Shown here in pieces: positions 1 through 8,463 of a stretch of DNA of 31,485 nucleotides. The translations under genes and the position numbers were made by a program. The stretch covers positions 1 to 31,485 of the forward strand of contig JANDJZ010000010.1 of NCBI GenBank assembly GCA_027943245.1, given 5' to 3'. How positions within the stretch are numbered: position 1 is the stretch's first letter; every line of letters begins with the position of its first letter. The DNA is from Acanthamoeba sp. SK_2022b (Eukaryota; Discosea; Longamoebia; Acanthamoebidae). The notes under the pieces are model-generated. The model worked only from the letters and a program-made list of their open reading frames with translations. It ran no database searches and was not told the DNA's origin.

Positions 1-2608
1 GAGAACAAGATCAAGGAGGAGAGGGACCAGCGCCTGCAGGTCGAAAAGCAACTTGCGGCGCTCACCAAGGCGCACGAAAAGCTGCAGGTATGTCTTTTGT
101 CCCGCACAACATGCTGCCGTGCCCTAACCTCTGCACAAATGTACGCATACAACAACAGGCTCAACTCGTAGAAGCTCAAGCAGCGCTGAAGCTGAAGGAG
201 GAGGCCTTGCACAAGCTCAGCACCGATTTCATGTCCCTCAACGAACTCAACGGCGAGCTTGAGCGTAAGAACTCCGATCGCGAGGAGGAGATTGCTCGGC
301 TTCAGGCCACGATCAAAAAGCTGAGCGAGGATATAACCGAGCTCGTGTCAACCATCGAAAAGCTCAAGACCACGCTCCAAACCAAGTCGGAGTCGCTGCA
401 GGTTAAGGTGCGTCATACAGCACTGCCATTATCCTTGTATTGTCGCTACCACCATGGGGCTTTTTTCTCTCTCTCTCTCTCTCTCTCTCAACTCCCCATC
501 GTGCTATGTGGGTCTCTCCCAGGAAACGCATCTTGCAGCTACGCTCAAGGAGAAAGAGCACCTGCAGACGCAGGTTAATGCGATGCACGAGAAGATCGCT
601 GCGCAGACCAACGACCTCCTGCTGTTCGACCGGAAGGTCCAAGCCATGACCATGGACCTCAACAACCTGCAGGCGCAGCTGCAATCCAGCGGTACGTGAC
701 CGAGTGAAGGCTTTCCTTGTCGCTGGAGTCTCCGTTCCGCGCGTTTTAGCGACGGCTGGGCATCTTACCCTACAGTGCTCTTACGTCCGAGCAGATCGAC
801 AGAAGAACTCTCTGCAACAGCAACTGGTGGGCCTCAACCACCGCCTGTCGCTCACTGAACAGCAGCTCGAGGGTGTAAGGCGCGAGAAGACTGCGGTCGA
901 TGAGCGATATGAGCAGCTCCAGCGGGAGAAGAAGGACGTGGAGCAGAAGCTTGAAGTACGTCCGGCCTCTTAGCTTCCGGCATGTGCAGTGCGAGCAGCC
1001 GTTAGATGCCTGGTGGCCTTACCCCGTTCCCTCAGGACATGACTAAGGAGAAAGCCGGTCTGGAGGAACAGCTCGCTACTTCGAGAAACGAGAAGGCAGC
1101 TGTGGACGAGCAGCTCACCGAGACCTTCTTCAGCTTCGAACAGATGAAGACGGAGTGGGGCTCGAAGGAGTCTGACTATTGTCAACAGCTCGAGCGGTAC
1201 GCAGGCCATCCCCTTGACCCAAAGCGAGGCGGAGCTAACGGTGACAATTGCCCGTGCAGGATTACGTCTGAGCTGGCTACGGCCCACGCTGAGATCACGA
1301 CGCACAAGAGCGCCCTGGCTGAGCTGTGTGAAGTGCTGCCACAGCTGGAGACCAGGCAGACGCAGCTTACCGAAGACTTGGCCAAGGCGAAGGAAGAGCT
1401 CCAGCTGACCACCGAGGAGAGGGATGCGCTGATAGACGAGCTGGCGACTACCCAGGCCAACAGCAGCGTCCAGCTGGGCGAATTGCAGGCGCAGTTGGAG
1501 CAGAGCGAGGCACAGCTGCGTGAGAGCATGGAAAAGACGAAAGAAGAGCTCCAGATTGCTGCCGAAGAGAGAGAAGCGCTGATCGACGAGCTGGCCACTA
1601 CCCAGGCCAATAGCAGCGCCCAGCTGAGCGAACTACAGGCACAATTGGCGAGCAGGGAGGCCCAGCTATGCGAGAGCATGGAGAAGGCGAAGGAAGAGCT
1701 CCAGATCGCCGCTGAGGAGAGGGCCACGCTGATCGATGAGTTGGCGACAATCCACGCCCACAAGGCTGAGCTGGACGAAGCGCATGCGAAGCTGCAGCGC
1801 GACGAGGCTCAGCTGCGAGAAGCTCTGGCCAGGGAGAAGCAGGCACTCCTCTGTGTCACCGAGGAGAGAGAGAGGCTGACCGAGGAGTTGGCGGCCGCCC
1901 ATGCCAAGATCCGAGAAGAAAAGGATTTCATCACCAAGGTATGGCCACTCATTGCTGAAGTGGAGCCCACATTGCAACGACGTAATATATGCTCACACAT
2001 CCTCGACTCTACAACAGGAGACACGCCATCTGGAAAGGCAGTTGACGAAGAAGGACAGGGAGCTCAAGCGCTACAGCGAGCTTGTGGCCAGTACCAAGAG
2101 CGCCATCGATACCCTCGAGAGGGACCAGCAGGAGCTGGCCATCCTCAAGCACAAGGGGTGCGCCCACTGCGGGTCGCCCTACACTGCGCCCGACGCGTCG
2201 CTCTTCCCGCCCGAACCCACCCAGACTTTCGTGGCGCTGCAGCGGCCACTCACCGCCTCTTCCTCGCCCAAGCGCTCCCCCGTCGTCGCGGAGATGCGCC
2301 AGGAGGACAGCGATGATCCCTCCGACCACGACGACGAACTGCCGCTCGCTGCTCCCTCCCTCCGAACGGCGCCTTCCTCTTCTTCTTGTGTGGTGCCGGC
2401 GCCAGCTGCAAACGAGGCGCCCATGGACAGCTTTGGGCGGCTCAACGCGCTCAGGGAGCGTGCGAGAAGGCTCACGCAAGTCCCCGCCAGCACCAGCCAA
2501 TCCACGGCCCCAGCCACAACCAGCACAGCACAGCCCAAGGGCATCCTCAAGCGGCGAACCGCCTTATCGGACGACAAGGAGAACCACGCCAACAACACAC
2601 GCGTTTGA
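1..2608 (+). CDS. Long coiled-coil protein, 3' part (start outside window)
   Basis: Seven exons can be read: 1-87, 159-407, 523-691, 795-955, 1036-1196, 1260-1938 and 2018-2608. They sum to 2,097 nt, giving 698 residues and a TGA/TAA-type stop at 2606-2608. The first base falls in frame inside an exon, so the N-terminus is missing. Residues 1 to about 530 are almost uninterrupted Glu/Lys/Leu/Gln heptads, i.e. coiled coil. A 50-residue unit beginning K-E-E-L-Q is repeated three times (bases 1390, 1540, 1690). After the coil come a Cys-x-x-Cys pair (near 2158), a Ser/Pro-rich acidic stretch with S-P-K-R-S-P, and a basic tail with the triplet K-E-N at 2576-2584. No enzyme domain is visible. It could be a cytoskeletal, centrosomal, Golgi or kinetochore coiled-coil protein; composition alone cannot choose between these. 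Confidence 0.8.
1390..1839 (+). repeat. 150-bp in-frame tandem repeat, about 3 copies
   Basis: The coding unit starting with codons for K-E-E-L-Q recurs at 1390, 1540 and 1690, exactly 150 bp (50 codons) apart. Copies 1 and 2 are the closest, sharing the stretch around L-I-D-E-L-A-T-T-Q-A. The third copy diverges in its second half. The period of 50 is one more than seven heptads, so it adds one register shift (stutter) per copy if the coil is continuous. Confidence 0.85.
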
Positions 2609-2934
2609 ATGATTGAAATTCTGTTGCGCTTATTTCGTGGCATTTTTCTGATTTGTTGCGTGTGCCGGCTGGAGATAAATTTGGGTGGAAACACGAACTA
2701 ATTCGCCCGGGTACAAAAGTGGCGCTTGTCTCTTCGGCCAACACGAGGCAGAAGCCAGGCCTGGGCCGGTAGAAAGGGCGAGAAATCTAGCTTGGCTTGC
2801 GCGCTGTTCTTTCTCAGAAGGTGGGAGAATGGGGGGCTTTAAAAGATGAGCCGAAGAAGGACCACAACAACAAACTCACCAACACACTGACAAACAAACA
2901 AACAAACCTTAGCTACGACTACACACACCGAGAT
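2609..2934. other. Intergenic region with a TATA-like element
   Basis: This separates two plus-strand genes. I see no open frame with coding character. A TTTAAAA element at 2838-2844 lies about 95 bp before the ATG at 2935. It is followed by a leader rich in A and C with CAAA repeats, a plausible core promoter and 5' UTR for the downstream gene. No canonical AATAAA follows the upstream stop. Confidence 0.5.
2838..2844 (+). promoter_or_regulatory. TATA-like box
   Basis: TTTAAAA in a GC-rich context, 91 bp upstream of the ATG at 2935. Position and composition are the only support; the transcription start is not known. Confidence 0.3.
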
Positions 2935-3993
2935 ATGGACGCCAACAAGAAGGAAAAGATGAACGAGATGAAGGGCCAGCTTGTCGAAGGAGCCAAGAAG
3001 ACCCTCGACGAGGCCAAGGACAAGTTCGAGGACGCTCGCGAGAAGATGAACGAAGAGGGTTCTGCTCTCGGCGGCTACAAGGACAAGCTCGTTGGCCAGG
3101 TCAAGGAGCGCGTCGGACACCTGTTCGGCATCGACCGCCTCGAGAAGCGCGGTCACGAGCAGCGCTCCAAGGGTGAGTCCCTGCTTGCCTATCACGACTC
3201 CATCGGCAGCGGCCACAAGGCTCGCAAGGGTGATCGCAGCGAGGAGTCTGCCGAAGATAGCCAGAAGCGCAGCGAGGCGATCATGGAGACCTTCATCCGT
3301 CGCGAGGCCCTCATGGCTGAGCTCGAGCGCACTGGCGGCTTCGAGCGCTTCAGGTCTCACATGAAGAGGGTCGACCTCAAGGGCGAGCGCGACGTGTTCG
3401 ATCTCTTCAAGGGCGAGGGCAACGCATTCAAGCTCAAGAAGTGGAACAAGCAGGCCCTCCTGCGCGATATCCGCGAGAAGAAGACCGTGAAGCCTCTTGT
3501 TGTTGTCGAAACGCAGGAAAAGGGTCTGGTGCGCTCCATCCCCCTCGGGAAGGACTTCTCCCTCCGGAGGACCGACTTCCTCGACAACCTCTGGGCCGAC
3601 ATCAAGCGCAGCGACGTTCAGCGCCTCCACAAGCTGAGCAGCGACAAGCGTAACGACCGCTCGGCGCCCCGCCTGGAGCTCTTCCGACACCTCGCCGAGA
3701 CCAATGAGAAGAGGGACAGCCTTCTCAAGGACATCCAGGCCGACCACAACCTCAAGCACGTCGAGACCCAGGACAAGACCAAGCCCGAGATGTTCTTCGA
3801 CAAGAACGCCATTGTCCACCGCTTCGAGAAGGCCCGCCTGCTCAACGAACTCCGCGAGGGAGCCCATCTCAAGCACGTGCAGACCGACGACAAGTCCAAG
3901 CCCACCATCGACAGGGACACCCACGTAAAGACGTGGGATCGCCAGGGCTTCCTCGATGAGGTCCGCATCGGCACCGAGCTCAGGCATATCTAA
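2935..3993 (+). CDS. Actobindin-like protein with multiple beta-thymosin/WH2-type actin-binding repeats
   Basis: A single uninterrupted frame of 352 residues, unusual among intron-rich neighbours. The ATG at 2935 is chosen because the leader upstream looks non-coding (low-complexity A/C); the open frame itself extends to 2797. Residues 1-100 are charged and helical (LEA- or CsbD-like in composition). From about residue 160 there are successive helix plus linker units. The clearest are L-K-H-V-E-T-Q-D-K-T-K-P (273-284) and L-K-H-V-Q-T-D-D-K-S-K-P (312-323), matching the LKxxET..DKS linker of actobindin and beta-thymosins. The C-terminus ends in a partial unit (E-L-R-H-I). Less canonical units precede them, so five or six in all. 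The family binds actin monomers and limits or organises polymerisation in the cytosol. The number of functional sites is inferred. Confidence 0.8.
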   Translation: MDANKKEKMNEMKGQLVEGAKKTLDEAKDKFEDAREKMNEEGSALGGYKDKLVGQVKERVGHLFGIDRLEKRGHEQRSKGESLLAYHDSIGSGHKARKGDRSEESAEDSQKRSEAIMETFIRREALMAELERTGGFERFRSHMKRVDLKGERDVFDLFKGEGNAFKLKKWNKQALLRDIREKKTVKPLVVVETQEKGLVRSIPLGKDFSLRRTDFLDNLWADIKRSDVQRLHKLSSDKRNDRSAPRLELFRHLAETNEKRDSLLKDIQADHNLKHVETQDKTKPEMFFDKNAIVHRFEKARLLNELREGAHLKHVQTDDKSKPTIDRDTHVKTWDRQGFLDEVRIGTELRHI

Positions 3994-4480
3994 AATCCTG
4001 CCACTCCTCGACTCGTCCCGTTTCTTCTCGCCCTGCTCCCTCCCCTCCCTCATTTTTCATCAATATTTGATGCTCCTTTTTTTCAATACAACTTATCTCC
4101 CTTCCTCGCCCTTACTTTACCCCTCTGTTGCCGAGGGAGCTCCCGTTTCTATGTGCTCATCTTTTTCTTTGCGGCCGGAGGTGCCGCGCGACGTGATTCC
4201 ATCAGAGCCCGTCCGTGCACGTTCGCCCTTCCCTAACAAACGCACCACGTGACGAAAAACCACAGGCGAGTACACACACGCGAGGGGATCCTCCTCTCCA
4301 CCAGCCGGACGAGGTGTCATTGGCTGTTTCTCTTTCGAGTGCGCTTGCTGAACCCCCACCCCAAATTCCGTGTACAGGCGTTGCCCATTGGCCAAGCAAT
4401 ACCATTTTATTGGCGCCATCCGGTTCGTCTCGGTCCTCGTTGTTTTTTTCCTTGTCCATCTTATTCGCCGCACTCCGAGG
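3994..4480. other. Intergenic region (3' UTR of actobindin-like gene, promoter of CYP51)
   Basis: 487 bp with T-rich runs just after the stop at 3993 (4075-4085), probably 3' UTR. GC-mixed sequence follows, leading to the CYP51 ATG at 4481. Open frames here on both strands are short and have no recognisable homology. I see no RNA gene or repeat. Confidence 0.5.
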
Positions 4481-6893
4481 ATGGTTGCTGCTGCGGCTCT
4501 TGACGCCTTTTCTTCGCATCCGTTCATATTCGGGCCCCTCATCCTCGTAGCCCTTCTCGCCATTATCGTCAAAGTCCGCGAGTGGCGAAAGGTACTCTCG
4601 CAAGATTTTGAGCAATTTGAACAATTAATGGACAATTTCACGTGAGCTGATTCTCTCCTATGCTAGTACGGAGGTTACAACCTGCCGCCAGTGGTCTCCG
4701 CGGCCATCCCGTTCGTGGGCAGCGGCCTCAGCTTTGCTGGTGGGCCGCTTCAGTACACCACCGAATCTTATAAAAAGGTGATCACCAACCTCGAGAGAGT
4801 TGACAACAAAATAAGTTCGGTTGTTTATTTTATTTTTGTAATATTATAGTATAATACATTAATTTAATTTATTTTTTGGTGCGGAGATCAATTCGCGCAT
4901 TTGGGTTCCGGGTCACTGACTTCCTTGGCGGCTCTAGTATGGCGACATCTTCACCATGAAGGTGTTCGGCCAGCGTCTCACTTTCCTGGTTGGCCCTGAT
5001 GCCCATGTCCCCTTCTTCTCTCAGGTACAATAAGCCTGACTACCACTCCTAGTAGTTGCGTGCAAACTCACAGTGTCACTATCAATACCCCCCAATGCAG
5101 GGCGATGCCGAGCTGTCGCAGGACGAGCCCTACCAGTTTTCTGTCCCTATTTTTGGTAAACTTTTATCGCAGTTCTCCCTCCTCCTGAATAGCCACCACT
5201 CACCCGTTTTTTTTTAGGTCCGAACGTTGTGTACGGCGCCGATTTGGCTCACAGGAACCAGCAGCTCAAGTTCATCGCGGCGAGCTTGAGCACCAAGGCT
5301 CTCCAGTCCTACGTGCCTCTCATTGTCAAGGAGGCCGAGGACTTCTTCGCCAAGTGGGACAAGTCCGGGGTGCGTCCGTGCTGCTCACTGCACTTGGTGT
5401 CGCAGCGGTCAATCCATTTCGAATTCACCTGTAGCTAACAACTCCGGAGCGATTCTCGTACAGACGGTCGACATCAGGGATGCGCTGGCTGAACTGATCA
5501 TCCTGACTGCTAGCCGTTGCCTCATGGGCAAGGAAATCCGTGAGAACCTCTTCTCCGAGGTGGCCAAGCTGTATCAGACGCTCGATGAGGGCCTTCTCCC
5601 CATCAGCGTCTTCTTCCCCTACCTCCCCATTCCCGCCCACAAAAGGTGCCCCATCTTCTCTCTCTCTCTCTCTCACCACCACCACCACCACCACCACCAC
5701 CACCACCACCACCACCACCACCACCACCACCACACAGCGTATGCTCGTGCTCAATCTCTGACGCTCTTTCGGTTGTGGTAATAGGAGGGACGAGGCGAGA
5801 CTGGCGATGGTGCGTCTGTTCAAGAAGATCATCGATGAGCGCAGGGCCAACCCTGAGGTCAAGCACAATGATTGCCTTCAGGTCTTCATGGATGCCCGCT
5901 ACCGCGGCGAGGAGCAGGCGCTCACGGACGAGGAAATCACTGGTGCGTGTCCTTGATTTCAATTAAGCGCTGACGTAAAAGGTGGCGGCACTCACACGAC
6001 GTACGCTCTGCACTCTGACAACGACGACGACGACGACAGGTTTGATGATTGCTTTGCTTTTTGCTGGTCAACACACCTCGTCGGTGACCGGCTCGTGGAC
6101 TGGTCTCCTGCTTTTCGAAGCCAACAACAAGAAGAAGTTCCTCCCCGGCGTGTTGGAGGAGCAGGAGGTTCGCTCGCCCGGCACAAGATCGTTCACTCGT
6201 TGCCGTGCGCACGCAGCAACTGACCAGCAACTTTGTCGCTCGTGCACATGAAACAAACAGCAAATCAGGAAGGAGTTCGGTGACGAGCTGACGATGGAGG
6301 CTCTCAACAAGATGGACAAGCTGCATCGGTGCGTGAAGGAGGCTCTTCGCATGTATCCGCCCCTTCTCTTCGTCATGAGGAAGGTCATCAAGCCCTTCTC
6401 CTACAAGGACTACTACGTTCCCAAAGGTGGGCACACGACCATTTTCTCTTCTCTCTCTCTGTTGCTCCCGCTTGGCCGCTGACTTCCCTCTCGCAGATGA
6501 TGTTGTGTTCGTCTCGCCGGCCCTGAGCATGAGGGTGGAGGAGGTGTTCCCCAACGCCGATCAGTACAATCCGGAGCGATTCGTGGAGGAGGACAAGCAG
6601 ACTCAGAAGTATCGCTTCCTCGGCTTCGGCGCCGGCCGTCACGGTTGCATGGGTGAGAACTTCGCTTACCTTCAGATCAAGACTATTTGGTCCGTTCTCC
6701 TGCGCAACTTCGACATCGAGCTCGTCGGCGAGCTCCCCAAGCCTGATTACACTGCCATGGTGGTCGGTACGTTTCCTTCCTTCGGTACGATGCGCTATGT
6801 CTCACAAAGCTTATATGATCTCTCTTGCGTGCGTGCGTCGTCAATACAGGCCCCGCTCATCCGTGCCTGCTCAGGTACACCCGCAAGGAGTAA
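4481..6893 (+). CDS. CYP51: Sterol 14-alpha-demethylase, cytochrome P450 family 51
   Basis: Eleven exons: 4481-4591, 4667-4777, 4938-5024, 5101-5155, 5218-5369, 5464-5645, 5785-5942, 6040-6167, 6261-6426, 6497-6766, 6850-6893. They sum to 1,464 nt and 487 residues, normal for CYP51. An N-terminal membrane anchor covers about residues 12-32. The CYP51 I-helix signature A-G-Q-H-T-S-S is at 294-300, the K-helix E-A-L-R at 355-358, and the haem loop F-G-A-G-R-H-G-C at 427-434 with Cys434 as iron ligand. The enzyme removes the 14-alpha methyl group of lanosterol/obtusifoliol-type sterols in ergosterol synthesis, at the endoplasmic reticulum with a P450 reductase. All catalytic motifs are intact, so it should be active; azoles target this family. 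Intron 6 holds a long CAC repeat and intron 2 an AT-rich block. Confidence 0.96.
4803..4879. other. AT-rich block inside CYP51 intron 2
   Basis: About 77 bp almost free of G and C in the middle of the intron 4778-4937, sharply different from the GC-rich surroundings. The intron is about twice as long as its neighbours. It may be a small insertion; no terminal repeats were found by eye. Confidence 0.6.
5656..5733 (+). repeat. Compound microsatellite (CT)n then (CAC)20
   Basis: A CT tract runs from about 5656, followed by twenty perfect CAC triplets at 5674-5733. It lies in CYP51 intron 5646-5784, between the donor at 5646 and the acceptor at 5783-5784. The poly-His, poly-Pro, poly-Thr and poly-Gly frames read through it are artefacts. 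Confidence 0.95.
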
Positions 6894-7020
6894 GGGGACC
6901 TCGAAATCTTGCCGCACACTGTGTTTTCTGTTGGTGTCCTCCCTCTGCGCTCGCACCGTTCTCTTTTCTCTTCTGGGAATGCACCACAGCCGCCCGCGCG
7001 CCTCTTCTCGTGTTAGTGAG

Positions 7021-7026
7021 AATAAA
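7021..7026 (+). terminator. Polyadenylation signal AATAAA of CYP51
   Basis: A canonical AATAAA 128 bp after the CYP51 stop codon (6891-6893), followed by a T-rich run, before the next gene at 7111. Confidence 0.6.
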
Positions 7027-7110
7027 AACTCTTTTTCTTTTTTGTGTAATTATTTGGTTGACCGAACAGAAAGGGAACCGCTGAGCAAAGGGGTCGGATG
7101 ACCACGTTTG

Positions 7111-7983
7111 ATGCTAACTACGCCTCCTGTACGGTTTGACACAGCATCTTCACGCAGACGATCCTCATCCGAAGGAAACCGGCCGCGCTACATCAAATTG
7201 AATCTGTCCGAATTTGACGATTTGTTGTCTGAACGAGACGTCGAATCGCTGACCTCTCGCACCGCCGCTACACTTGACCGCATCAATTCAACAAATCGCG
7301 AAGAATTGCCGTTCGGCCGTTGTTCAATGGATTCCTCACCACCACCGCCTCCCATGAGAAGATCTTTCCCCTCAATCGCGGCTGTTGAAGATGAGGAACC
7401 TCTCCCCAGCCCCACTCCGACTACCACATCAGGTAAAAGGACCTTGCCTCTCTAGATCCGTGCGCTGCGCCTCAAGCTGACCGGTTCCCGCCTCGACGTA
7501 GACGTAGCTCCCACCCAAGCATTGGCCGAAGCAAGCGAAGAGGCACTCGCTCAGGCCGTGAGCAAGCGGCTACGTGACTTCGCCGAGCTCAAGACCAAAG
7601 TCCAGGCGCTCGAGCTGGCCATGGCTGCGGTACTCCCCGCTTCTTCCTCGTGTGTGTATGCGATTAGCCCGGGCAACAACAGTTGCGTGTTCCACAGCAA
7701 GCCACCGGAATCGGTCGCGCATGGGTGGATCTCATTTGGTTGTTCTCTCCATTTAATGCGTTTCGTTTTTCGTTTTAAACGAAAGGTGGCGGAGGAAAAC
7801 CGAGCTCTGAAGCAGCGGCTGGCCGACAAGGAGAAGGAGTGCGTGGAGCTGCAGAAAGAGGTGGGCGAAGTGCAAATGAAGATGGCCGAGATCATCACCA
7901 ATATCACGCATCTCAACGAGGCCAGCAACACCGAACGAAGGTCCGCCACCGCCTCTGCCGGCAACCGCAAACCGCACGCCTGA
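7111..7983 (+). CDS. Small coiled-coil protein, unknown function
   Basis: Three exons: 7111-7432, 7502-7629 and 7786-7983, giving 648 nt and 215 residues. The ATG at 7111 is the first in this frame. Residues 1-108 are Ser/Pro/Arg-rich with an R-R-R-S-S-S cluster and five consecutive prolines, probably disordered and phosphorylated. Residues about 115-195 are a coiled coil (heptads in A-E-E-N-R-A-L-K-Q-R-L and onward). I do not recognise a family. It lies just upstream of the giant Roco gene on the same strand, and could in principle be its 5' end. However, I found no donor in the last exon whose phase joins the PH exon at 8678, so I treat it as a separate gene. Confidence 0.6.
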
Positions 7984-8463
7984 GCGTCCACGCTGTCTTC
8001 ACTATGTCCTCCCCCCGGGATCGCGAAGAGCGAGATTGTACATGATAGCGTGAACCTGTGCCGCTGTCAGTGGGGTTGCAGTCCCGACCACGTCGCAATC
8101 GGGCAATGCTGGTACTCACCGCTGTTTTGCACCACTGCGTGGTCTCCAAGAATTTAGAGGCTATTCATGGAATGTTGTGTTGGCCACAGCGAAGAGCGCG
8201 GGTTGTTTCTTGAAATGTTTTGCGCTTTTTTATGGTTCGGGGGAAAAGAAATTTTGCGCGGAGAGAGAACCAACCCAAGCAACTTTGCAACCGGTGTTTG
8301 TGCCCCGCTGCCCCCACACGCGGCCGGACAAGCCTCGTCTTCGCGTATTTGTATTTTGTGTCTTTGGATTGACCAGCCGCCTTGGTGGCCACGCTCAGTG
8401 TCTCTGTCAAGCGTCACCCTTGTGTTGGCTCCGGGGTATTGTTGTAGCTCCGCTCATCGCCTC
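7984..8463. other. Intergenic region before the Roco gene; 5' exons may be hidden here
   Basis: 480 bp between the stop at 7981-7983 and the candidate Roco ATG at 8464. Short open frames occur but none shows convincing coding character or homology. No AATAAA is seen. The 8500-8595 stretch further on is a strong pyrimidine tract ending in TAG, typical of a splice acceptor, so an undetected 5' exon could lie in this region. Confidence 0.4.

Noticed and set aside
1182..1763. Antisense open frame rich in Ser and Ala opposite the coiled coil
   Set aside because: It repeats with the same 150-bp period as the sense repeat and encodes no recognisable fold; a shadow of the sense codons.
2839..4053. 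404-residue antisense open frame opposite the actobindin-like gene
   Set aside because: It mirrors the strong GC third-position bias of the sense gene; its Leu/Val/Glu-rich composition has no domain, and the sense frame has clear actobindin motifs.
5600..5966. Frames with long His, Pro, Thr, Val or Gly runs
   Set aside because: All are translations of the CAC/CT microsatellite, which lies between a good donor and acceptor inside CYP51.
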